This document shows, in pieces, positions 1 through 5,210 of a DNA stretch of 5,210 nucleotides. The stretch comes from Allobrachymonas sp. GTDB taxonomy: Bacteria > Pseudomonadota > Gammaproteobacteria > Burkholderiales > Burkholderiaceae_C. Position numbers and translations under genes: made by a program. Below the pieces are notes generated by a model. That model was not told the origin of the DNA. It ran no database searches and saw only the letters and a list, made by a program, of their open reading frames with translations. The DNA lies in the NCBI GenBank assembly GCA_017996515.1, contig JAGOGU010000114.1, positions 1 to 5,210 on the forward strand. Direction: 5' to 3'. Position 1 is the stretch's first letter; every line of letters starts with the position of its first letter.

Positions 1-2
1 TG

Positions 3-326
3 AGTGCCACCTTGGTCCTGCTGCTGCCCGCCATCTGGTGGGGGCCGCGCAGCATGCCAAACGCCTCGGCCTGGGCTGCAGTGGTGGCTGTGGGGCTTTT
101 TTGTACGGCGTTTGACTATGTGCTGTACTACCGCCTGATTCAAACGGCCGGGCCTGCTGTGTCGAGCACGGTCACGTATGTGGTACCGGTGTTTGCCTTG
201 CTGTATGGCTATGTGTTTTTGAACGAAGTCGTCACCCCTGCCATGTTGGGCTATGGCGCAATGATTTTGCTGGGAACGGCGCTTTCAACCCTGATGCCTG
301 CCGCGCGTGGCTCTGCCCGATCATGA
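3..326 (+). CDS. EamA/DMT-family transporter, 3' end only
   Basis: This is the C-terminal part of a drug/metabolite transporter superfamily membrane protein. The frame is open to the left edge (first full codon at base 3), so the start and the first EamA half lie outside the window. About 107 residues are visible. They form hydrophobic stretches: an opening LVLLLPAIWW piece, then AWAAVVAVGLFCTAFDYVLY, then a segment from TVTYVVPVFALLYGY to VFL, then a last one around MLGYGAMILLGTAL. The run from the FCTAFDYVLYYRLI region through the YVVPVFALLYGYVFLNE region to the last helix is typical of a second EamA domain: a small-residue helix, a conserved Tyr/Pro helix, then an acidic residue before the last helix. 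The family exports or imports small metabolites across the inner membrane. The substrate cannot be told from this fragment. The gene ends 49 bases before the preferred start of the DUF1841 gene and may be co-transcribed with it. Confidence 0.85.
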   Translation, partial: SATLVLLLPAIWWGPRSMPNASAWAAVVAVGLFCTAFDYVLYYRLIQTAGPAVSSTVTYVVPVFALLYGYVFLNEVVTPAMLGYGAMILLGTALSTLMPAARGSARS

Positions 327-375
327 GCCGGTGTGGTTTGCGCCTGGGGCCGCGTTGTTTGGCTATGATGCGCGC

Positions 376-831
376 ATGATGTTGAGTCCATCCAGCCGCA
401 GCGATATGCGGCGTTATTTTTGCGAGGTGTATGCCAAATGGTGCAGGGGCGATCCGCTGGATGCCATGGAGGCGCTGCTGAGCGCCTGGATGCAGGAACA
501 CCCCGAATACCACGCGGCGTTGGCGCAACCGCAATTGCAACCGCAGTCACCGCAAGGCCATGCGCCGCAACCTGAACATGCAGACAGCGCCAATCCGTTT
601 CTGCATCTGTCGATGCACTTGGCCTTGAGCGAGCAATGCAGCATCGACCAGCCGCGCGGCATTCGGCAGGTGATGGAGCTGCTGGCGGCGCGCCTGCCCT
701 CGCTGCATGACGCGCACCATGCGGCCATGGATTGCCTGGGTGAGATGATTGCCCACAGCCAGCGCACCGGCCAACCGCTGGATGGCGACGGCTATCTGGC
801 CTGCGTGCAGCGCAAGGCCACGCGGATTTGA
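376..831 (+). CDS. DUF1841 family protein
   Basis: This is a 151-residue cytoplasmic protein of unknown function that I recognise as DUF1841. The N-terminus (MLSPSSRSDMRRYFCEVYAK) and the block at residues 73-97, with NPFLHLSMHLALSEQC followed by SIDQPRGIR, are the family hallmarks. LHDAHHAAMDCLGEMI and a C-terminal DGDGYLACVQRKATR also fit. I chose the ATG at 376 because family members, as I recall them, begin close to the SPS-R-RRFF motif. ATG 379 is equally possible. A GTG at 307 would add 23 residues and overlap the transporter gene by 20 bases, with no family support for the extra sequence. No clear Shine-Dalgarno precedes any of these starts. Residues 51-66 are rich in Gln and Pro (AQPQLQPQSPQ) and look like an inserted linker. 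The gene is convergent with dnaA, with 27 bases between the stops. Confidence 0.85.
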   Translation: MMLSPSSRSDMRRYFCEVYAKWCRGDPLDAMEALLSAWMQEHPEYHAALAQPQLQPQSPQGHAPQPEHADSANPFLHLSMHLALSEQCSIDQPRGIRQVMELLAARLPSLHDAHHAAMDCLGEMIAHSQRTGQPLDGDGYLACVQRKATRI

Positions 832-858
832 AAAAACGTGAACTGAACAGGCGCTGGC

Positions 859-2316
859 TTAACCGCGCAGGGTTTGCTCTAGCACATGCAAATGCTGATT
901 CAGATCGGGGTCGTTGGCGCGCTCGGCCGTGATTTTGCGCACGGCGTGCAGCACCGTGGTGTGGTCGCGCCCGCCAAACATTTCGCCAATTTCGGGCAGA
1001 CTTTTTTGCGTCATTTCCTTGGCCAGATACATGGCAATTTGGCGCGGCTTGGCGATATTGGCAGGGCGCTTTTTGCTGTGCATGTCGGCCACCTTGATTT
1101 TGTAGAAATCGGCCACCGTTTTCTGGATGTTCTCGACGCTGATCTGGCGGTTTTTGATCGAGAGTAGATCGCGCAAGGCTTCGCGCACCAGGCCGATGTC
1201 GATGGGGCGCCCGCTGAAACGCGAATAGGCCAGAATGTTCTGCAACGCGCCTTCGAGTTCGCGCACATTAGCGCGTACGTTTTTGGCCACAAAAAACGCC
1301 ACATCTTCAGGCAGGGCGTAGCCTTCGGCTTGGGCCTTGTCCATCAGAATGGCGACGCGCATTTCCAGCTCGGGCGGCTCAATCGCTACGGTCAGGCCCG
1401 AGTCGAAGCGCGAAACCAGCCGTGCCGTGATATTGGCCAGCCCCTTGGGATAGGTGTCGCTGGTCATGACGATATGGCTTTTGCGCGATAGCAGCGCTTC
1501 GAAGGCGTTGAAAAACTCTTCCTGCGTTTTTTCCTTGCCGGCAAAAAACTGCACGTCGTCGATCAGCAGCAAATCCAGCTGGTGATAGCGCGCCTTGAAC
1601 TCGTCAAACGCCTTGCGTTGGTACGACTTGACCACATCCGATACGAACTGCTCGGCATGGGTGTAAAGCACGCGAGCGCTGGGGTGGGTGCTCAACAGCT
1701 GATGGCCCACGGCCTGCAACAAATGCGTTTTGCCCAGGCCCACGCCGCCATAGATGAACAGCGGGTTGTACAGCTGCCCCGGCGCATTGGCCACATGCAT
1801 GGCCGCGGCGCGCGCCATGCGGTTGGCGCTACCTTCTACCAAAGTGCTGAAGGTGCGTCGCGGGTCGAGTCGGGTGGGGTTGCGCGCTTCGGTGGCAGCG
1901 GGCCTTAAAGGAGCTGGGGCAGGGCTGGCGTCGGCATCGCTGGCGGGCTGTGTGGCAACTGCGGGGGCGTCATGGCTGCGCCCATCATGGTGGATATTGC
2001 CACGGGGTGCACTGTTTGGCCGCGGGTTGGGCCGCTGCGCGGTGGCAGGCGTGCGCGGTGCAATCACCAGTTCGATCGGTGTGGGTTGCCCGGCCAGTTG
2101 CTCGGCCACTTCGATCAGCCGTTGCAGGTATTGGGCGCGAATCCAGTCGAGCTTGAAGCGGTTGCCCACCGCCAATGCCAACCCCTCTGCGGCTGGGCGC
2201 GGTTGCAGTTGCAAAGGCTGCAGCCAGGTGGCAAATTGCTGCGCAGGCACTTCCTGCGCCATCACGTCCAGGCAGGCCTGCCATAGGGCAGCAGACGAAT
2301 CATCGGGCATGGACAT
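859..2316 (-). CDS. dnaA: Chromosomal replication initiator protein DnaA
   Basis: DnaA binds 9-mer boxes at oriC, opens the duplex and loads DnaB helicase. It also regulates transcription, including its own. With the ATG at 2316 the protein has 485 residues, normal for the family. Domain I covers about residues 5-85 ([23 protein letters not shown]). Domain II is a Pro/Ala-rich linker at about 86-153. Domain III is the AAA+ ATPase, with Walker A GGVGLGKT at 190-197, Walker B LLLIDD at 249-254, sensor I IVMTSD at 282-287, the arginine-finger region LVSRFDSGL near 303, and sensor [11 protein letters not shown] near 352. Domain IV binds DNA and has the signature [11 protein letters not shown] at 448-458. 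ATG 2310 is an alternative start. A TTG at 2367 would add 17 hydrophobic residues unlike any DnaA N-terminus, so I rejected it. No strong Shine-Dalgarno is visible. The setting is unusual: lipB lies upstream, and a convergent DUF1841 gene lies downstream instead of dnaN. Confidence 0.97.
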   Translation of the reverse strand: MSMPDDSSAALWQACLDVMAQEVPAQQFATWLQPLQLQPRPAAEGLALAVGNRFKLDWIRAQYLQRLIEVAEQLAGQPTPIELVIAPRTPATAQRPNPRPNSAPRGNIHHDGRSHDAPAVATQPASDADASPAPAPLRPAATEARNPTRLDPRRTFSTLVEGSANRMARAAAMHVANAPGQLYNPLFIYGGVGLGKTHLLQAVGHQLLSTHPSARVLYTHAEQFVSDVVKSYQRKAFDEFKARYHQLDLLLIDDVQFFAGKEKTQEEFFNAFEALLSRKSHIVMTSDTYPKGLANITARLVSRFDSGLTVAIEPPELEMRVAILMDKAQAEGYALPEDVAFFVAKNVRANVRELEGALQNILAYSRFSGRPIDIGLVREALRDLLSIKNRQISVENIQKTVADFYKIKVADMHSKKRPANIAKPRQIAMYLAKEMTQKSLPEIGEMFGGRDHTTVLHAVRKITAERANDPDLNQHLHVLEQTLRG

Positions 2317-2529
2317 GGGGCTGGCGGTGTTGAAAGCGAAAAGAAAAAGAAACCCGCACAGAAGCAACTATTAATGCTGCCAGCGGGGAGGAAATTCTGG
2401 GAGGCCTATTATCCCTGCAAACGCCGATGGTGCCGCAAAAAAACGCAGTGCGGTACGGGGCCTTGTTGCGCACCTTGACGGATAGGGCATGTTGCCGTTA
2501 TGCAGGGCGCAGAAAGATTGCTCGCGGTT
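2317..2529. other. Non-coding gap between dnaA and the lipB terminator
   Basis: These roughly 210 bases carry no convincing gene on either strand. The stretch contains the leader and probable promoter of dnaA on the minus strand. It has purine-rich A tracts at about 2334-2350 and an A7 run at 2437-2443. I looked for an origin. There are only two poor matches to the DnaA box TTATNCACA, TTATCCCTG at 2409 and TTATGCAGG at 2498, and no AT-rich 13-mer cluster. The sequence therefore does not support calling it oriC. Confidence 0.5.
2408..2438 (-). promoter_or_regulatory. Possible dnaA promoter
   Basis: Read on the minus strand there is a GATAAT -10 hexamer (2408-2413, five of six consensus bases) and a weak TTGCGG -35 (2433-2438) with a long 19-base spacer. 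Transcription would start about 85 bases upstream of the dnaA ATG. The -35 and the spacing are poor, so only the -10 is attractive. A half-matching DnaA box (TTATCC, then mismatches) overlaps the -10, which would suit autoregulation but is too weak to call. Confidence 0.25.
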
Positions 2530-2561
2530 TTAAAACAAGGGGTGAATCAACCGACTCACCC
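2530..2561 (-). terminator. Rho-independent terminator of the dcd-DUF493-lipB operon
   Basis: On the minus strand the arm GGGTGAGTC (2561-2553) pairs with GATTCACCC (2548-2540) across a GGTT loop. This gives nine base pairs, one of them G-U. The hairpin is followed by C, then TTGTTTT and AAAA. The stem and the T-rich tail make a textbook intrinsic terminator for transcription coming from lipB. The lipB TGA stop (2558-2556) lies inside the upstream arm, so the terminator begins within the coding sequence. It separates the operon from dnaA, which therefore probably has its own promoter. Confidence 0.7.
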
Positions 2562-3251
2562 AACCGATGATCGATCAACCGACAATTGCCGCAGCAATGC
2601 CTCGCTCAGGCGGGTGGCCACCTCATCGCAAGTGGTGTGTACGCCGCAGGCGGTCAAATCAGTGACCGGCAAACCGGCGTAGCCGCAGGGGTTGATGCGG
2701 CTGAACGGCTCCAGATCCATGGCCACATTCAGAGCCACGCCGTGGTAGCTGCAGCCCTGATGCACCTTGAGACCCAGGGCGGCAATTTTGCCCAAGCCCG
2801 CAAAGGCTTGCTGTGGTGTGTGGGGCGCTTCCAGCGCGGCTGGGCTGCTGGGAGCGGCGTGCAGGCGCACGTAAATACCCGGCGCGCCCGCCACGCGATG
2901 GCCGGTGAGGCGGTAGCTGGCCAGCACGGCCAGCACGGCTTCTTCGATGCGCCAGACCAGTTCCTTGACGAAATAGCCCGCGCGGCGCAAATCGACGAGC
3001 GGATAGGCCACCACCTGCCCCGGTCCGTGGTAGGTGATCTGGCCGCCGCGGTCGGTGGGGATGACGGGGATGCTGTCAGCCTTCAGCACATGCTCAGGTT
3101 TGCCGGCCTGCCCCTGCGTGTACACGGGCGGGTGCTGGCACAGCCAAAGCTCATCGGGCGTGGCAGCGGTGCGCGCGGCGGTAAACGCGCGCATCTGGGC
3201 ATAGGCGGTGGCGTAATCCAGCAAACCCTGCGGGCGCACCACCATCTGCAT
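2556..3251 (-). CDS. lipB: Octanoyltransferase LipB (lipoate biosynthesis)
   Basis: LipB transfers the octanoyl group from octanoyl-ACP to the lipoyl-domain lysine of 2-oxoacid dehydrogenases and the glycine-cleavage H protein. This is the first step of lipoate synthesis, before LipA inserts sulfur. The 231-residue protein shows the family motifs: the QHPPVYTQG region at 39-47, [12 protein letters not shown] at 68-79, [15 protein letters not shown] with the catalytic-site lysine K155, [11 protein letters not shown] at 170-180, and INPCGYAGL with the catalytic cysteine C189. Between GIYV and GLGK there is a stretch of about 20 residues rich in Ala and Pro (131-150), longer than the short loop usual there. 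The ATG directly abuts the DUF493 stop codon (TAA then ATG, no gap), and a weak AAGG sits 11 bases upstream, so translation is probably coupled. lipA, a common downstream partner, is not present. An intrinsic terminator overlaps the 3' end. Confidence 0.96.
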   Translation of the reverse strand: MQMVVRPQGLLDYATAYAQMRAFTAARTAATPDELWLCQHPPVYTQGQAGKPEHVLKADSIPVIPTDRGGQITYHGPGQVVAYPLVDLRRAGYFVKELVWRIEEAVLAVLASYRLTGHRVAGAPGIYVRLHAAPSSPAALEAPHTPQQAFAGLGKIAALGLKVHQGCSYHGVALNVAMDLEPFSRINPCGYAGLPVTDLTACGVHTTCDEVATRLSEALLRQLSVDRSSVG

Positions 3252-3545
3252 TTACAGCACGACCTTGACCATGGGGTGCGAGGTCAGCTCCTGGTACAGG
3301 GCGTCGAGCTGTTCACGGCTGGTGGCCGTGACGGTTGCCGTAACGCCCAGATATTTGCTGTTGCTGCTGTCGCGCAATGCAATGGTTGCGGCATCGAAGG
3401 TGGGATCATGTTTTCTGACGACTTCCACAATCGCATGCACAAAGCCGTCCACATTGGCGCCCATGATCTTGATCGGAAAATCGCAGGGGTACTGAATGAG
3501 CGATTCTTGCCGGGCGGCGCCGTTGGCGGCGGGAGGCTGTGTCAT
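3252..3545 (-). CDS. ybeD: DUF493 / YbeD family protein (UPF0250)
   Basis: This 97-residue small cytoplasmic protein belongs to the DUF493 (YbeD) family, which has a small alpha/beta fold resembling ACT-type regulatory domains and no settled function. The recognisable blocks are YPCDFPIKIMG at 19-29, SNSKYLGVTATVTA at 61-74 and the C-terminal HPMVKVVL at 90-97. The first 15 or so residues are a variable Ala-rich tail. Start choice is well supported: AGAAGGA (3558-3552) lies six bases before the ATG. The gene sits 14 bases after the dcd stop and abuts lipB. Pairing with lipB is the same as ybeD-lipB in enterobacteria, which suggests but does not prove a link to lipoate or lipoyl-protein metabolism. 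Confidence 0.92.
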   Translation of the reverse strand: MTQPPAANGAARQESLIQYPCDFPIKIMGANVDGFVHAIVEVVRKHDPTFDAATIALRDSSNSKYLGVTATVTATSREQLDALYQELTSHPMVKVVL

Positions 3546-3551
3546 GGCCGT

Positions 3552-3558
3552 TCCTTCT
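3552..3558 (-). promoter_or_regulatory. Ribosome binding site of the DUF493 gene
   Basis: On the minus strand AGAAGGA lies six bases upstream of the ATG at 3545, inside the 14-base gap between dcd and this gene. It fixes the start. Confidence 0.75.
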
Positions 3559-3559
3559 T

Positions 3560-4129
3560 TCAGGTTTTGGGCAAGGTCACGCCGTGCTGGCCCTGGTACT
3601 TGCCGCCGCGGTCTTTGTAGCTGACCTCGGGCGGCTCGTCGCCTTCAAAGAACAGCACCTGCGCGCAGCCTTCGCCCGCATAGATTTTGGCGGGTAGTGG
3701 CGTGGTGTTGCTGAACTCCAGCGTGACATAGCCTTCCCATTCCGGCTCAAACGGCGTCACGTTCACGATGATGCCGCAGCGCGCGTAGGTGGATTTGCCC
3801 AGACAGATGGTCAGCACATTGCGCGGAATACGGAAATACTCTACCGTGCGCGCCAGCGCAAAACTGTTGGGTGGGATGATGCACACATCGCCCTCGAAAT
3901 CGACGAAGCTTTTTTCGTCGAAATTTTTCGGGTCCACGATGGTGGAGTTGATGTTGGTGAAAATCTTGAATTCGCGCGCGCAGCGGATGTCGTAGCCATA
4001 GCTGCTGGTGCCGTAGCTCACGATTTTCTGGCCGTCTGCGGCGTGGCGCACCTGGCCGGGTTCAAACGGCTCGATCATGCCGTGCTCTTGCGCCATGCGG
4101 CGAATCCATTTATCGCTTTTGATACTCAT
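3560..4129 (-). CDS. dcd: dCTP deaminase
   Basis: Dcd deaminates dCTP to dUTP, which dUTPase then converts to dUMP for thymidylate synthesis. It acts as a cytoplasmic homotrimer related to dUTPase. Starting at ATG 4129 the protein has 189 residues, the usual length, and opens with [21 protein letters not shown] as in betaproteobacterial homologues. Visible motifs are [20 protein letters not shown] at 38-57, the substrate-loop motif GKSTYAR at 111-117 (GRSSLAR in E. coli), [16 protein letters not shown] at 128-143 with the catalytic glutamate at 138, and a Gly/Gln-rich C-terminal lid ([14 protein letters not shown]). GAGG (4138-4135) lies five bases before this ATG. The upstream in-frame start at 4162 would add 11 residues unlike the family. 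It is the first gene of the operon leading to lipB. Confidence 0.97.
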   Translation of the reverse strand: MSIKSDKWIRRMAQEHGMIEPFEPGQVRHAADGQKIVSYGTSSYGYDIRCAREFKIFTNINSTIVDPKNFDEKSFVDFEGDVCIIPPNSFALARTVEYFRIPRNVLTICLGKSTYARCGIIVNVTPFEPEWEGYVTLEFSNTTPLPAKIYAGEGCAQVLFFEGDEPPEVSYKDRGGKYQGQHGVTLPKT

Positions 4130-4134
4130 GCGTG

Positions 4135-4138
4135 CCTC
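4135..4138 (-). promoter_or_regulatory. Ribosome binding site of dcd
   Basis: GAGG on the minus strand is five bases before the ATG at 4129. It decides in favour of this start over the longer reading frame from 4162. Confidence 0.6.
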
Positions 4139-4160
4139 GCGTTGTGGCAAAAATAGCACC

Positions 4161-4166
4161 ATTTTA
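4161..4166 (-). promoter_or_regulatory. Possible -10 element for the dcd operon
   Basis: TAAAAT on the minus strand matches five of six consensus bases and would give a leader of about 25 bases before dcd. I find no good -35 at 16-18 bases upstream, so this rests on the -10 alone. It lies in the divergent region shared with the Nudix gene. Confidence 0.35.
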
Positions 4167-4239
4167 TGCGCCTTGGCTGTTCAGCGGCTGTGCAGCAAAT
4201 CGTTTCGTCTGTCATGCATGTAGTGCTGCGTTTCTGGTC

Positions 4240-4245
4240 TATGAT
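4240..4245 (+). promoter_or_regulatory. Possible -10 element for the Nudix gene
   Basis: TATGAT matches five of six consensus bases. No recognisable -35 lies 16-18 bases upstream. It ends only eight bases before the ATG at 4254, so a transcript started from it would be leaderless or nearly so. This may be coincidence. Confidence 0.25.
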
Positions 4246-4253
4246 CGCCCGCC

Positions 4254-4763
4254 ATGGAAACCCGATGGACCCCCCGTGTAACCGTGGCTGCCGTGATCGA
4301 GCGCGACGGCCGTTTTCTGTTGGTAGAAGAACGCCAGTCGCGCGGGCTGGTGCTCAACAACCCGGCCGGCCACCTCGATATCGGCGAATCGCTGCCGCAG
4401 GCTTGCGTGCGCGAGGTGCTGGAGGAAACCGCTTTCGACTTCACCCCCGAGGCGCTGGTGGGTGTGTACCTGTCGCGCTATCGCGGGCACGACCCGCGCC
4501 ATGGCCGTACACGCGATTTGACTTTCTTGCGCTTTACTTTCTGCGGCACGTTGGGGCAGTTTCACGAGGAATTGACGCTGGACGACCCCATTGAGCGCAT
4601 CGTATGGATGACGCCCGACGAAATCCGCGCCAGCCGCGCGCGCCACCGCAGCCCGATGGTGCTGCGCTCGTTGCAGGATTATCTGGACGGCCACCGCTTC
4701 CCGCTGGATACCATCTATGCCGACGGCAGCGTGTTCAAGCCCGACGATTTGTCCAAACGCTGA
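4254..4763 (+). CDS. Nudix hydrolase, NudJ-like
   Basis: This 169-residue cytoplasmic protein belongs to the Nudix pyrophosphohydrolase family, which cleaves nucleoside diphosphates linked to another group in a metal-dependent reaction. The Nudix box spans residues 39-61: GHLDIGE, seven residues, then REVLEETAF. The metal-binding glutamates E54, E57 and E58 are all present. The final box glycine is alanine (EETA), which I recall as common in this subgroup. The sequence before it, VTVAAVIERDGRFLLVEE and LNNPAGH, resembles the NudJ type. E. coli NudJ acts on HMP-PP and thiamine diphosphate, but the substrate here is not determinable. In Burkholderiales such a gene is, as I recall, often followed by mnmA; here rnpB follows. 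No Shine-Dalgarno is visible before the ATG. The stop is 27 bases before the rnpB -35 element. Confidence 0.93.
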   Translation: METRWTPRVTVAAVIERDGRFLLVEERQSRGLVLNNPAGHLDIGESLPQACVREVLEETAFDFTPEALVGVYLSRYRGHDPRHGRTRDLTFLRFTFCGTLGQFHEELTLDDPIERIVWMTPDEIRASRARHRSPMVLRSLQDYLDGHRFPLDTIYADGSVFKPDDLSKR

Positions 4764-4790
4764 CTCGGTCAGGGGGTCGCAAGCCGCCAC

Positions 4791-4820
4791 TTGAACAAGA
4801 CGCCGGTTTTGGGCGACAAT
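4791..4820 (+). promoter_or_regulatory. Promoter of rnpB
   Basis: TTGAAC (4791-4796) and GACAAT (4815-4820) are separated by 18 bases and stand ten bases before the first P1 nucleotide of the RNase P RNA. Each hexamer matches four of six sigma-70 consensus bases. The position fits an RNA whose mature 5' end is close to its transcription start. Confidence 0.55.
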
Positions 4821-4829
4821 GCGCGCCGT

Positions 4830-5152
4830 AAAGCCTGCCAGACCGCCGCTGGCGCAAGGGTGGAAACACCGCGCTGGAGGAACGTCCGGACTGCACAGGG
4901 CAGCGCAGGAGGTAACACCTCTCCACCGCAAGGTGAGGATCAGAGCAACAGAGACGAGTCGATTGCAAAATCGGGTGAAACGGGCAATCTCTGCGCGCAG
5001 CAATACCAAGTAGGCCAGCGATGATGTGGCTCCGCAGATGCTGGCGGGTAGGTAGCATCGAGCCGTGGGGGCGACTCCCGGCCCAGAGGAATGGCGGTCA
5101 CGCGGCGGGCAACCGCCGTGCACAGAATCCGGCGTATCGGCAGGCTTTACAT
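4830..5152 (+). ncRNA. rnpB: RNase P RNA, bacterial type A
   Basis: This is the catalytic RNA of RNase P, which cuts the 5' leader from tRNA precursors together with the RnpA protein. It is about 320 bases long and complete. P1 pairs AAAGCCTGCC (4830-4839) with GGCAGGCTTT (5139-5148). P2 pairs GACCGCC (4841-4847) with GGCGGTC (5093-5099). P3 is GCGC/GCGC plus GGTG/CACC with a GAAA loop (4852-4874). P4 joins 4882-4890 to 5128-5135 with the bulged U. P8 is at 4909-4921, P9 at 4924-4935 with a GCAA loop, P12 at 4960-4973, P15 pairs 5014-5019 with 5040-5045, P18 is at 5062-5082 with a GCGA loop, and a probable P19 is at 5103-5118. Conserved single-stranded blocks include GAGCAACAGAGACGAGTC, GGGTAGGTAGCATCGAGCC and CACAGAATCCGG. 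P12 is very short, and one P4 pair differs from E. coli in a compensated way. The exact 3' end is uncertain by a few bases. Confidence 0.97.
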
Positions 5153-5210
5153 TTTCTTCCGTGCAGTCTGCTGCTTAGTGTTGGCTTTGCGGGCGGCTCA
5201 GGCGTAGGGG
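5153..5210. other. Unassigned sequence after rnpB
   Basis: I see no gene start, hairpin terminator or repeat here. A T-rich stretch (ATTTTCTTCC, 5151-5160) directly follows the P1 helix and might contribute to termination or 3' processing, but no local hairpin accompanies it. Confidence 0.4.

Noticed and set aside
307..375. GTG start at 307 for the DUF1841 protein
   Set aside because: It would overlap the transporter gene and add 23 residues before the conserved family N-terminus, without a ribosome binding site.
832..858. Bidirectional terminator between DUF1841 and dnaA
   Set aside because: The 27-base gap has an A run, but only a three-pair GCG/CGC helix with loose internal pairing that extends into dnaA. 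It is not enough to call.
2317..2367. TTG start at 2367 extending DnaA by 17 hydrophobic residues
   Set aside because: The extra [11 protein letters not shown] stretch is the translation of an A/G-rich leader and resembles no DnaA N-terminus. Domain I begins properly just after the ATG at 2316.
2437..2473. Second minus-strand terminator: GTGCG/CGCAC hairpin followed by a T7 run
   Set aside because: The stem is only five pairs with a 16-base loop, and the T run starts four bases after the stem. The hairpin at 2540-2561 is far better.
2401..2510. oriC or DnaA-box cluster upstream of dnaA
   Set aside because: Only TTATCCCTG and TTATGCAGG were found, matching about six or seven of nine box positions, with no AT-rich unwinding element. 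This is within chance expectation.
2586..3620. Long plus-strand open frame of 344 codons opposite lipB and the DUF493 gene
   Set aside because: It is antisense to two clear genes with conserved motifs, crosses both gene boundaries, and has a low-complexity Gly/His/Ala translation.
3560..4763. A linked nucleotide-metabolism or defence module formed by dcd and the Nudix gene
   Set aside because: Nucleotide-depleting dCTP deaminases occur in phage defence, but this Dcd has the standard length and sequence of the housekeeping enzyme, sits in an operon with DUF493 and lipB, and the Nudix gene is divergently transcribed.
4239..5123. Long minus-strand open frame of 294 codons opposite the Nudix gene and rnpB
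   Set aside because: It covers a well-supported protein gene and a structural RNA on the other strand, and its translation shows no recognisable domain. It is a GC-rich antisense shadow.

Overview
The window looks like ordinary chromosomal DNA from a betaproteobacterium, most likely Comamonadaceae-like. It is GC-rich. The Dcd protein, the DUF1841 protein and the Nudix protein all resemble Burkholderiales forms as I remember them. The RNase P RNA has the compact type-A layout I associate with betaproteobacteria. These placements rest on recall of protein and RNA families, not on a database search.

Layout from left to right: (1) the 3' end of an EamA/DMT-family transporter gene (+); (2) a DUF1841 gene (+); (3) dnaA (-), convergent with DUF1841; (4) a 239-base non-coding gap upstream of dnaA holding the lipB terminator and a weak promoter candidate; (5) a compact minus-strand operon transcribed dcd > DUF493 (ybeD-like) > lipB; (6) a 124-base divergent promoter region; (7) a NudJ-like Nudix hydrolase gene (+); (8) rnpB, the RNase P RNA (+), essentially complete; (9) about 58 bases with nothing I can identify.

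The genes are housekeeping. DnaA starts chromosome replication. Dcd turns dCTP into dUTP for dTMP synthesis. LipB moves octanoyl groups from acyl carrier protein onto lipoyl domains, and the DUF493 protein is its usual neighbour. RnpB matures tRNA 5' ends. I see no mobile element, CRISPR array, toxin-antitoxin or defence locus, and no sign of a new multi-gene system.

Two things deserve a second look. dnaA sits without dnaN or rpmH beside it, in the position downstream of lipB where lipA often lies, and without an obvious DnaA-box cluster. The RNase P RNA appears to carry a compensated A-U to C-G change in the highly conserved P4 helix, together with a P12 helix reduced to five base pairs.
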